Assembly: GCA_039636785.1 (NCBI GenBank)
Contig: CP144169.1
Location: 2,046,001 to 2,110,000 of the forward strand
Length of the DNA stretch: 64,000 bases
Direction of reading: 5' to 3'
DNA from: Micrococcaceae bacterium Sec5.7
Lineage (GTDB): Bacteria > Actinomycetota > Actinomycetes > Actinomycetales > Micrococcaceae
Positions within the stretch are counted from its first letter, which is position 1. Every line of letters begins with the position of its first letter. Positions 47,131 to 55,337 of the stretch are shown here, in pieces. The translations under genes and the position numbers were made by a program. A model generated the notes under the pieces. That model had not been told where the DNA came from, did not search any database, and worked only from the letters and a program-made list of their open reading frames with translations.

Positions 47131-47697
47131 TCAGGCCGCGGCTCCGGTCAGTTCGCCGGTCTCCGAATCGACCTCAAGGCGGTCTCCGGTCTTATCGTCC
47201 ACGAAAATCCCCGGTGACTCGTCCCGGTCCTCGGCTCCGTGGTCATCTGCGGAATCCGGTCCGCCGTCCGCATTTTCCCGGGTCAGGCCCTCTGCCCCGT
47301 CGGCGGAACCGGCCTGCCCTGCCACTGGCTGGGACGAGTTCGAGGCCATCCGGGTGAAGTTGGCCGAACCCCACATAAGGTCGTGGCCGACTGATTCGGC
47401 GTCGATCTCGGCCACATGGTAGATCCGGCCTTCCTTTTCCCAGCTCCGCATCTTCAGCCGGCCCACGATGATGACCCGCTGGCCCTTTTTGATGCTGCAG
47501 CCAATGTTTCCGGCCAGCTGGCGGTAACCCTGGACGGTAAACCAGTTGGTGTTGCCGTCCACCCAGGTGCTGGACGCCCGGTCGAAGCGCCGGTCGGTGG
47601 AGCCGAGCCGGAAGGACGCGGTAGCAACCCCGCCCGGTGTCGTCGAGCTCTTGATCTCCGAGGCCACGAAGCCGCGGACCGTAATGTTGTCACTCAT
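47131..47697 (-). CDS. ssb: single-stranded DNA-binding protein paralogue
   Basis: A 188-residue SSB with an N-terminal OB fold (ITVRGFVASEIKSSTTPGGV, ASFRLGSTDRRFD, GNTNWFTVQGYRQLAGN, KKGQRVIIVGRLKMRSW). The C-terminal tail is acidic but lacks the DDDIPF-type tip that recruits repair proteins. Standing away from rpsF/rplI, it looks like the second actinobacterial SSB. ATG at 47697 has AGGA about 8 nt upstream. Confidence 0.9.
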   Translation of the reverse strand: MSDNITVRGFVASEIKSSTTPGGVATASFRLGSTDRRFDRASSTWVDGNTNWFTVQGYRQLAGNIGCSIKKGQRVIIVGRLKMRSWEKEGRIYHVAEIDAESVGHDLMWGSANFTRMASNSSQPVAGQAGSADGAEGLTRENADGGPDSADDHGAEDRDESPGIFVDDKTGDRLEVDSETGELTGAAA

Positions 47698-47914
47698 CTT
47701 GGTGTCCTGTCTCGAATTGTCATGCCCTAGCAGGCACGTCCAGCTTCGCGCCGTCAGAGGCCGGCCGGTAGAAGCGAATTTCCCTATGTGGAAAACCCTG
47801 CGCCGACTGGCCTGTGGAGGACGGGTGAAGCCGGTGCGGCCACCAAGACAGCGCCCGGGCGCAAGGCAATGTAGACTTTTTGAGGCGCCCGGCATCTGCC
47901 TGCGGACGCCACGT

Positions 47915-47987
47915 GCCCCAGTAGCTCAGGGGATAGAGCAGCGGCCTTCTAATCCGCCGGTCGGGGGTTCGATTCCCTCCTGGGGCA
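47915..47987 (+). tRNA. tRNA-Arg (anticodon TCT)
   Basis: A 73-nt cloverleaf starting GCCCCAGTAGCTCAGG, with anticodon loop CTTCTAA. The fifth anticodon-stem pair (C next to the loop opposite T) is mismatched. The discriminator is A and CCA is not encoded. The T-arm is GGTTCGATTCC. Confidence 0.96.
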
Positions 47988-48067
47988 CTCAAGTGGAATG
48001 GTCGGGACTGCGACCCCTTCAAGGGGCTCGTGTCCCGGCCGGACCACCCCTCGAGAGGACAGCAGCA

Positions 48068-49663
48068 ATGAGCCTGATCCGGCTGCAGGACGTAAGTGTT
48101 CGTTTCGAGAACTCGCAGATCCTACGCGAGGCGTTTTTCCGGCTGGAACCCGGCGACCGTGTTGGCCTGATCGGGAAGAACGGTTCGGGAAAGACCACAA
48201 TTCTCAAACTGGTGCTCGGCCAGGAGTCAGCGGACACCGGAACCGTCACCGTGGAGCTCGGGACCAAGGTTGGCTACTTTTCACAGTTCTCCGAACTCGA
48301 CGGCGAAACCACCATCACCGAGGTACTGAACGCCCTGTTCATTGAGATCCAGGCCATCGAAGCCGAACTTGCGTCGATTGACGCGGCCATCGCCACGGAT
48401 CCCGCCGACAGCGGTGAACTCGACCGGCTGGTCCGAAGGCAGTCAGAGCTGTTCGAGGACATGGAGCGGCTCGATGGCTGGGACTACGGGCGCCGCATCG
48501 ACAAGGTGCTGACCACGCTGGGCTTCAGCGAGGCTCACCGCTTCTGCGCGATCGATGAACTGTCCGGCGGCTGGCGAAACCGCGCGGCTCTGGCGAAGAT
48601 CCTGCTCGAGGCCCCGGATGTGCTGCTGCTGGACGAACCCACCAACTATCTGGACGTGGCCGGTGTCGAGTGGCTCGAAGGGTGGTTCCGGGACTTCCGC
48701 GGCGCCGCAATCATCGTCTCGCATGACCGGAGGTTCCTGGACAGCGTGGTCACGCGGATCATTGAGGTGGAAAACTTCCACCTCAATGAGTATCCGGGCA
48801 ACTTCGGCGAGTACGTGATTCAGAAGCAGTTCCGTCTCAAGACCCTTGAGCAGCAGTTTGTGCATGAGTCCGAGCTGCTGGCCTTTGAGGCGGAAGGGAT
48901 CGCCGACCGCCGGGAGGCTGCGAAGGATGCCAGCCGGAGCCTCGGGAACCAGCTGGCGAAAATCAAAAAGGCCCGTACGCCGCGGCCCGTGGACAAGATC
49001 ATCACCGAGATCTACGGCGGCCTTCACGTCAAGGACGCGCTGTGCCGGGTCGAGATGCTCGGCAAGTCGTACGGTGATAAAACGCTGTTCACAGATCTGA
49101 GCTTCGAGATCAGGCGGGGCAACCGGATGGTGGTCCTTGGCTCCAACGGCAGCGGAAAAACAACCCTGCTGCGGGTACTGGCGGGAGAAGAGCAGGCCGA
49201 TTCCGGTGAGGTGATCTGGGCCAAGGGCACGGCCGTGGTCTCGTACAACCAGGTCCTGGACGAGCTCGACGAGAACGACACCGTCACCCATGCCGTTAAC
49301 GCCATGCCCGGCAGCCTCGCTTTCACCGCGACACGCAAGTCAGTGAACAGGTTCCTGGCGATGTTCCAGTTCTCCGAGGCAGACCTCAAGCAGAGGATCG
49401 GCAACCTGTCCGGCGGGCAGCGCGCGCGGGTGGCAATGGCCCAGTGTCTGCTCTCGGGTGCCTCGGTACTTCTTCTGGACGAACCCACCAACCACCTTGA
49501 CATGTCCAGCACACAGGTGATGGAGCGGGCGCTGCTGCACTTCCCCGGGGCTGTTGTTGTGGTTAGCCACGACCGCTTCTTCAGCGACAAAATCGCGAAC
49601 CGGCATCTGGTCTTCGGAGCCGATGCCGCCCGGCCCGGCGAAATCGACGTGCGCGTCGCCTAA
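48068..49663 (+). CDS. ABC-F family ATP-binding protein
   Basis: A 531-residue ABC-F ATPase, tandem NBDs with GKNGSGKTTILK and GSNGSGKTTLLR loops, signatures LSGGWRNRAALAKIL and LSGGQRARVAMAQ, and DEPTNYLD / DEPTNHLD. The linker (QKQFRLKTLEQQFVHESELL) differs from EttA, and the protein resembles the Uup/YdiF or antibiotic-resistance-like branches; the exact role is open. ATG at 48068 has GAGAGGA 7 nt upstream. It lies just after tRNA-Arg. Confidence 0.9.
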   Translation: MSLIRLQDVSVRFENSQILREAFFRLEPGDRVGLIGKNGSGKTTILKLVLGQESADTGTVTVELGTKVGYFSQFSELDGETTITEVLNALFIEIQAIEAELASIDAAIATDPADSGELDRLVRRQSELFEDMERLDGWDYGRRIDKVLTTLGFSEAHRFCAIDELSGGWRNRAALAKILLEAPDVLLLDEPTNYLDVAGVEWLEGWFRDFRGAAIIVSHDRRFLDSVVTRIIEVENFHLNEYPGNFGEYVIQKQFRLKTLEQQFVHESELLAFEAEGIADRREAAKDASRSLGNQLAKIKKARTPRPVDKIITEIYGGLHVKDALCRVEMLGKSYGDKTLFTDLSFEIRRGNRMVVLGSNGSGKTTLLRVLAGEEQADSGEVIWAKGTAVVSYNQVLDELDENDTVTHAVNAMPGSLAFTATRKSVNRFLAMFQFSEADLKQRIGNLSGGQRARVAMAQCLLSGASVLLLDEPTNHLDMSSTQVMERALLHFPGAVVVVSHDRFFSDKIANRHLVFGADAARPGEIDVRVA

Positions 49664-49814
49664 CAGCGAGTCGCCTGGGGTAGCTCGCTTAAAGCGGTCG
49701 GGGCCCGCACCGCTGATGTGGTGCAGGCCCGATTACTTGGGGCGCAGGCCCCGGCCGTGACGTAGCGGGGGCCCGCGGTCTGAATCAGGAGGCCCTGCTG
49801 CCGGGCTTCATCGG

Positions 49815-50653
49815 TCAGGCGTGCGGCAGAACCAGTTCCGCGTAGCGCTCCTTGATGGTGGCCAGTACGCCGTCCCCGTCGGCGTCCCAGATCTCCTGAT
49901 TGAAAATTTCCACTTCGATGTCGCCGGTGTAGCCGGCATCCCGCACCCAGGTCCCGATCGTCGCGAAGTCAATATCGCCGTCGCCCATCATTCCCCGGGA
50001 GAGCAGTGCATCGGCAGCAATCGGCAGGTTGAAATCGCATACCTGGTAGGAGGCGATCCGGTTTTCCCGGCCGGCGCGTTCGATCTGCGCCCTCAGTTCC
50101 GAGTCCCCCAGACGTGGAAGGTATCGACGGCGACGCCTACTGCCCGGTCGCTGTACGGCGCCGCGAGATCGAGCGCCTGCCCTAGGGTGGAGATCAGTGC
50201 GCGGTCCGCCGCATACATGGGATGCAGAGGTTCCAGGACAAGCCTGATGCCGTTTTCGACGGCAAACGGCACCAGATCCCCGAGCCTGTCCGCCATGCGC
50301 TGGCGGGCAGCCACCACGTCCTTCTCCCCCGGAGCCAGGCCGCCGACCACCAGGAACAGTTCCTGGGTGCCAAGCGCCACGGCTTCAAGGATGGCGGCAC
50401 GGTTGTCCGCGAGCGCTGCTGCCTGGCCGTCGGCGTCGGCTGCAGTGAGGAAGCCGCCACGGCACAGCGAGGAGACTCGAAGTCCGGCGTCCCTGATCAG
50501 CTTTGCCGCCTTGTCCAGTCCTGTCTCGGCCACGCGGTCGCACCAGGGCCCGATGGCCGGGATACCGGCCCGTGCGCAGCCGTCCACGGCCTCGGCCAGG
50601 GTCCACTTTTTGGTGGTGGCGCTGTTCAGGGACAGCCGTGAAAAGTCGCTCAT
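49815..50653 (-). pseudogene. sugar phosphate isomerase/epimerase, frameshifted
   Basis: The first 185 codons read a TIM-barrel sugar isomerase (IPAIGPWCDRVAETGLDKAA, VVGGLAPGEKDVVAA, LEPLHPMYAADR, AVDTFHVW). At about 50104-50113 one base is missing from a G run, giving GTRN-stop. In the next frame the protein continues with LRAQIERAGRENRIASYQVC and EVEIFNQEIWDADGDG to a stop at 49815. Restoring one base would give a normal 278-residue enzyme with the metal-binding Glu residues. It overlaps the DUF993 gene by 4 bp. A sequencing error is possible, but the neighbour gene is broken too. Confidence 0.85.
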
Positions 50654-51864
50654 ACTCCCACTCCGTTGATTCGCAGGTAGTCCGACATCCGGAAAGCGGC
50701 GAGCGCAGGATCCTTGAGCAGTCCTGCCTGGTCCGCCAGTTCGAAAGTCCTTGCCAGATGCACCACGGACCGGCCGGAGTGCAGCCCGCCCACCATCTGG
50801 AAGCCCGGCTGCTTACCGTTCAGCCAGGACATGAAGGCGATGCCGGTCTTGTAGTAGAACGTGGGGGCGCTGAAGATGTGCTTGCCCAGTTCCCGGGTGG
50901 AGTCCAGGATGGCCCGTCCCTTGGCGGAGTCGCCGGCGTCGTAGCTCTGCAGGGCTGCTGACGCGGCCGGGTAGATCGCCGCGAAGATGCCCAGCAGGGC
51001 ATCCGAGTGGTGGGCGCCGTCGCCGTCGATCAGTTCGGGGTAATTGAAATCGTCACCCGTGTATAGGCGGACGCCGTCCGGCAGTACGGCCCGGAGCGCC
51101 ACTTCGTGGCTGGCATCCAGCAGCGAGACCTTGACTCCATCCACCTTGCCCGCATTTTCCCGGATCAGAGACAGGAACGTTTCGGTGGCCTCGGAAACAT
51201 CGTCCGAGCCCCAGTATCCGGCAGGCGCGGGATCAAACATGGTGCCGAGCCAGTGCAGGATCACCGGCCGGTCCACTTCCTGCAGCAGTGCGGAGTGGAC
51301 CCGCAGGTAGTCGTCCGGCCCGCTGGCTACCCTGGCCAGTGCACGGGAATCCATCAGGATGATCTTCGCTCCAGAGTCGCTGACGACGGCTATCTGCTCG
51401 CGGTAGGAGTCCAGCACCGCCGTCAGTCCTGCTTCGCCGGACGGCAGCGAATCGATGTCCAGCTGGTCCGTGCCCGCACCGCAGGACACCAGGTCGCGGA
51501 CAGACTTGCCGGCCGTCGCAGAATTTCCGCCGGCAACCACCGATGCAGCTTCAACGCCCGTGCGTTTGATGAGCTGCTGGGTCGCGGCCCAGTCCAGCCC
51601 CATGCCGCGCTGCGCGGTGTCCATGGCATCGGCAACGCCCAGCCCGTAGGACCACAGCTCGTGGCGGTAGGCCAGCGTGGCCGCCCAGTCGAGGCGTGCA
51701 GGCGCCCACGGCGTGTTGTCGGCCGTGACTTCCGGGATCACATGCGCCGCGGCATACGCGTGGCGGTGGGTGATCGGGGCACTGGGCCTGGCCCAGGATG
51801 TGCCGCCCCGGAGGCGGTATTCCCGGGTGCCGCCGTCGTTCGTGGGAAGGATCAGGGAAGTCAT
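50650..51864 (-). CDS. DUF993 family protein (dihydrodipicolinate-synthase-like TIM barrel)
   Basis: A 404-residue, intact protein with GLGVADAMDTAQRGMGLDWA, VILHWLGTMFDPAPAGYWGS, KVSLLDASHEVALRAVLPDG, and YTGDDFNYPELI. This is the DUF993 group, annotated as class I aldolase or dihydrodipicolinate-synthase-like and found in carbohydrate-use operons beside Gfo/Idh/MocA dehydrogenases and sugar isomerases. The likely Schiff-base Lys is in VKVSLLD. It overlaps both neighbours (ATGA at its end; TGATG at its start). Confidence 0.85.
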   Translation of the reverse strand: MTSLILPTNDGGTREYRLRGGTSWARPSAPITHRHAYAAAHVIPEVTADNTPWAPARLDWAATLAYRHELWSYGLGVADAMDTAQRGMGLDWAATQQLIKRTGVEAASVVAGGNSATAGKSVRDLVSCGAGTDQLDIDSLPSGEAGLTAVLDSYREQIAVVSDSGAKIILMDSRALARVASGPDDYLRVHSALLQEVDRPVILHWLGTMFDPAPAGYWGSDDVSEATETFLSLIRENAGKVDGVKVSLLDASHEVALRAVLPDGVRLYTGDDFNYPELIDGDGAHHSDALLGIFAAIYPAASAALQSYDAGDSAKGRAILDSTRELGKHIFSAPTFYYKTGIAFMSWLNGKQPGFQMVGGLHSGRSVVHLARTFELADQAGLLKDPALAAFRMSDYLRINGVGV

Positions 51865-53032
51865 CAGAGCGTGATCTCCGGGATATCGATGGTGCGGCGC
51901 TCGGCCGAGGACTGGAGTCCAAGTTCTGCGAGCTGGACACAGCGGGCTGCGGAGAGCAGACCGAAGCGGTGTTCCCGGCCGGCGACGACGTCGCGCAGGA
52001 ATTCCTCCCACTGGAGCTTGAAACCGTTGTCCAGTTCGGCATTCGCCGGAACTTCCTGCCACTGGCTGCGGAAGGACTCGGTGACGGGCAGGTCAGGGTT
52101 CCAGACGGGCTTGGGCGTGTGGGCACGCTGCTGCGCAACGCGCTTGTTCAGCCCGGCGACGGCGGAGCCAAGGGTTCCGTCGATCTGGAACTCAACGAGT
52201 TCGTCGCGGTAGACGCGGACGGCCCAGGAAGAGTTGATCTGTCCGATGACGTCGTCGCCACCCGGGGGTTTCGAGTTCGAAGATTCCATACGAGGCGTCG
52301 TCCGCAGTGGCGTTGTATTCCTTGCCGGCTTCGTCCCAGCGCACAGGGATGTGGGTGGCGGTCTTGGCGTTGACGCTCTTGACCTTGCCGATGATGCCTT
52401 CCAGGACGCAGTTCCAGTGGCAGAACATGTCCGTGGTCATGCCGCCGCCGTCTTCCTTGCGGTAGTTCCAGGACGGGCGCTGCGCAGCCTGGACGTCGCC
52501 TTCGAAGACCCAGTAGCCGAACTCGCCGCGGATGGAAAGGATGCCCGAAGAATCCTTCGTCCACTAGGCGTCGCAGCTTGACCAGACCCGGCAGGTACAG
52601 CTTGTCGTGCACAACGCCGGCGGTCACTCCCGCCCGGGTGCCGATCCGGGCCAGCTCGATGGCTTCCTCAAGGGTTTCCGCTGTGGGCTTCTCGGTGAAG
52701 ATGTGTTTGCCGGCCATCATGGCCTTCTTCAGCGTGGCGGCGCGCAGGCTCGTCATGGACGCGTCGAAGACGACGTCGACGGTGGGGTCATTGATGACGG
52801 AATCAAGGTCCGTGGTCCATTCGGATACCTTGTGCAGTTCTGCCAGCTAGCGGATCCTGGCTTCGTTGCGGCCCACCAGGATGGGTTCAACCTGGACCTT
52901 GGTGCCGTCTTCGAGCGTAAAGCCGCCGGCATCGCGGATGGGAAGGATGGAGCGCAGCAGATGCTGGCGGTACCCCATGCGGCCGGTAATGCCGTTCATG
53001 GCGATGCGGATCGTCTTTGTTTCGAAGCCCAT
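51864..53032 (-). pseudogene. Gfo/Idh/MocA family oxidoreductase, one nonsense codon and two frameshifts
   Basis: The reading starts at ATG 53032 (TKTIRIAMNGITGRMGYRQH). A TAG at 52849-52847 replaces the expected Glu codon of an R-E-L-A-E-L helix. The frame then reads ASMTSLRAATLKKAMMAGKH and IFTEKPTAETLEEAIELA, shifts near 52545 into SIRGEFGYWVFEGDVQAAQR and MTTDMFCHWNCVLEGI, and shifts again near 52260 (extra base in the CCCGGGT stretch) into DDVIGQINSSWAVRVYRDEL to the stop at 51864. Pieced together it is a full-length ~389-residue NAD(P)-dependent sugar dehydrogenase. The gene is dead unless all three are errors. Confidence 0.9.
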
Positions 53033-53071
53033 GTGTCCTCCACGGTTGGTGAGCAATGCTCGTACTGGATT

Positions 53072-53135
53072 GGGAAAGCGCGTTCCCACCTGCATTTATC
53101 ATGCATGTTCCGGCGCGTCATGGCAAGCGCTTTCC
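53072..53135. promoter_or_regulatory. two LacI-family operators between the divergent operon and its regulator
   Basis: GGCAAGCGCTTTCC (53122-53135) fits the GGNAANCGNTTNCC pattern of LacI/GalR operators exactly. GGGAAAGCGCGTTCCC (53072-53087) is a second, slightly longer palindrome with the same half-sites. They lie between the broken dehydrogenase gene and lacI-type regulator, about 50 bp apart, suited to looping repression of both promoters. Confidence 0.75.
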
Positions 53136-53196
53136 GAAAATCCGGGAAAACTGCCATACTGTGGGCATCGCTGAGTTCCCTGAACAGGAGATGTCC

Positions 53197-54327
53197 GTGG
53201 CTGCAAGTACCCTCACCGAGGTGGCCCGGCTGGCCGGAGTTTCGCCAGCCACTGCCTCCCGTGTCCTCAATGGTTCCGCGCGCAAGCCGGGGCAGGACAT
53301 CGCTGACCGTGTACGGGAGGCCGCCGAATCACTGGGATACATTCCGAATGCCCAGGCACAGGGGCTGGCGAAATCCAGCTCGGGACTGATTGGGCTGATC
53401 GTCCATGACATTGCCGATCCCTATTTTTCCGCCATTGCCCGCGGCGTGCAGGATGCAGCGCGGGAACAGAACAAGATGGTGCTCCTGGCCACCACCGCCG
53501 GCGGACCGGCCGATGAGCAACAGGCTGTGGCTGCCTTTGCCGCACGCCGGGCAGACTCCATCGTTATCGCAGGATCGCGCTCGTCCCGGAGCGAAGACCA
53601 GGAAAGCAACGTTGAGCTCGCGGCGGAACTTGACCGGTACTGCCGCAATGGCGGCCAGGTGGGCGTTGTGGGACATGCGATCGTGGGGGCTGGGGTTACT
53701 GCGGGTTACCACGTGGTGGCGGTCCCGAACGAAGAGCTGGCGTCCGGGCTCGCCCGTGAACTTGCCGCACTTCATACCGGGAGATTTGCGATCATCGGCG
53801 GGCCGGAAGGGCTCTTTACCTCGGATGACCGTATCCGCGGCTTCCAACGTGGTCTGGCCGAGTCAGGGCGGACAGCCGCGGAAGTCCTGCGCAGTGGGTT
53901 CAACCGCGCCGGCGGATACGAAGCCGGACTGGCACTGGCGGGGCGCATCAACGCTGAAAAAACCGGCTCCGGGCGGCCCGCCGCAGGCTCGGACGCCGGT
54001 GGCCCGGATACCGGCGGCGCCGAAGCCCGCAACGCCGCACGCCTGTGCATATTCGCGGCCAACGACGTGATGGCCATCGGCGCAGCTGCTGCACTCCGCT
54101 CGGAAGGCCTGCGCATCCCCCGCGACGCCTTGATCGCCGGATTCGATGACATCGAAACCCTCCGGGACTTCCGCCCCGCGCTGTCAACGGTGCGCCTTCC
54201 GCTGGAGGAGATCGGCAGGCTTGCCACGCGCAGCTCCGCCAGCCCAGGGACGGACGACGACGGCGTCCCCCCCGCAACGGTGGCCGGTCAGGTCACGCTG
54301 CGGCGAAGCACGGAACCCGCTTCCTAG
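53197..54327 (+). CDS. LacI family transcriptional regulator
   Basis: A 376-residue repressor. The N-terminal HTH and hinge read TLTEVARLAGVSPATASRVL, with GYIPNAQAQGLAKSSS after it. The periplasmic-binding-protein-like effector domain (GLIGLIVHDIADPYFSAIAR and FDDIETLRDFRPALSTVRLP) follows. GTG at 53197 was chosen because AGGAG lies 6 nt upstream; the ATG at 53191 touches the AGGAG directly. An unusual Gly/Ala/Asp-rich insert (about 265-285, GSGRPAAGSDAGGPD) sits in the effector domain. It is expected to control the divergent sugar operon. Confidence 0.92.
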   Translation: MAASTLTEVARLAGVSPATASRVLNGSARKPGQDIADRVREAAESLGYIPNAQAQGLAKSSSGLIGLIVHDIADPYFSAIARGVQDAAREQNKMVLLATTAGGPADEQQAVAAFAARRADSIVIAGSRSSRSEDQESNVELAAELDRYCRNGGQVGVVGHAIVGAGVTAGYHVVAVPNEELASGLARELAALHTGRFAIIGGPEGLFTSDDRIRGFQRGLAESGRTAAEVLRSGFNRAGGYEAGLALAGRINAEKTGSGRPAAGSDAGGPDTGGAEARNAARLCIFAANDVMAIGAAAALRSEGLRIPRDALIAGFDDIETLRDFRPALSTVRLPLEEIGRLATRSSASPGTDDDGVPPATVAGQVTLRRSTEPAS

Positions 54328-54351
54328 TGGTCCCGGGGTGGCTTGTGAAAA

Positions 54352-55005
54352 AGTGAAATATCCGACTTCGACCACGCGGACGAACAGGTCGGCCGGGTGC
54401 GCGGGCGAGGACGAAAGGGCTGACTGCCGGCCTTTCGTGACGCGATGCTCTTCAAGACCGCGCACGCCTTCGGTCTGCGCCGCAACGAGGCGCGGATGCT
54501 CGATGTGGTGGACTTCGGCCGCGACCCCCGGGGCCCGGAGTTCGGGGAGTATGGCGTCCTCTACGTCCGCCACGGCAAGGCGAAGAAGGGCTCCCCGCCC
54601 AAGCGCCGCAGCGTGCTGACGGTCTTCGACTGGTCGGCGAAGATCCTGCAGCAATGGGCCGAGGAGGCCCGTCCGCTGTTCCCCACCGCCGGTCCCGGAG
54701 CCTTATGGCCCGCGGAACGCTCCTCACGGGTGGGCTTCACCCAGATGAACACCCGCTTCTGCACCTACCGGGACAGCCTTGGCCTGGATCAGGGTCTGGA
54801 TTTTCATTCGTTTCGGCGCTCCTACGTCACGCACCTGATCGAGGACGGCTAGGACGCCCGGTTCGTCCAGGAACAGGTCGGCCACGAGCACGCGTCCACC
54901 ACCTCGATCTACACCTGCGTCTCCTCTGACTTCCGCACCCGAACTCTCCGCAGGACCCTGGACGCCACGATGGAGGCCGCCCTGCGGCCAGTAAGGAAAC
55001 CCTGA
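54352..55005 (+). pseudogene. tyrosine recombinase/integrase, 5'-truncated with two in-frame stops
   Basis: The frame carries DFDHADEQVGRVRGRGRKG, then TGA (54421-54423, where related proteins have Trp). LPAFRDAM, FGLRRNEARMLDVVDFG (catalytic Arg) and DFHSFRRSYVTHL (HxxR) follow, then TAG (54850-54852, Tyr expected), then FVQEQVGHEHASTTSIYTCV (GH and catalytic Tyr). About the first half of a normal ~370-residue enzyme is missing; the sequence begins only 25 bp after the lacI stop, which marks the insertion or deletion junction. The stop overlaps the next ATG by one base. Confidence 0.88.
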
Positions 55006-55337
55006 TGAAACGTCATGTCAGTTACCAGTGGCGGCTGCGCGAGGTGATGGCCACCCGCGGGATCTTCACTGCCTCGGATCTGTCCCCCCTGCTGGCCCAG
55101 CGCGGCATCGAGCTGTCCTCGATGCAGGTCTGGCGGCTGGTCACCCAGATCCCCGAGCGGCTCTCGCTGCCGGTCCTCGCCGCGCTCTGCGACATCCTGG
55201 AGGTGACCCCCGCGGAGCTTATCGCCACCGGAGCGGAGGCCGTGACACCGCGCCGCACGGCCGGCGCGGGTGCCGAGGTCGTGGACCTTGCCGCCACCAT
55301 CCGGCCCAAGCGGGCCAAGATCACCCCCGAGCGGTGA
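55005..55337 (+). CDS. small HTH (XRE-type) protein of the recombinase module
   Basis: A 110-residue protein with a helix-turn-helix of the Cro/CI type in FTASDLSPLLAQRGIELSSM and VWRLVTQIPERLSLPVLAAL (about 22-70). The end is basic and Arg/Lys-rich. ATG at 55005 overlaps the recombinase stop (TGATG), and its stop overlaps the next GTG (GTGA). It is therefore the middle gene of a tightly coupled trio. It may act as a directionality factor or repressor. Confidence 0.85.
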   Translation: MKRHVSYQWRLREVMATRGIFTASDLSPLLAQRGIELSSMQVWRLVTQIPERLSLPVLAALCDILEVTPAELIATGAEAVTPRRTAGAGAEVVDLAATIRPKRAKITPER

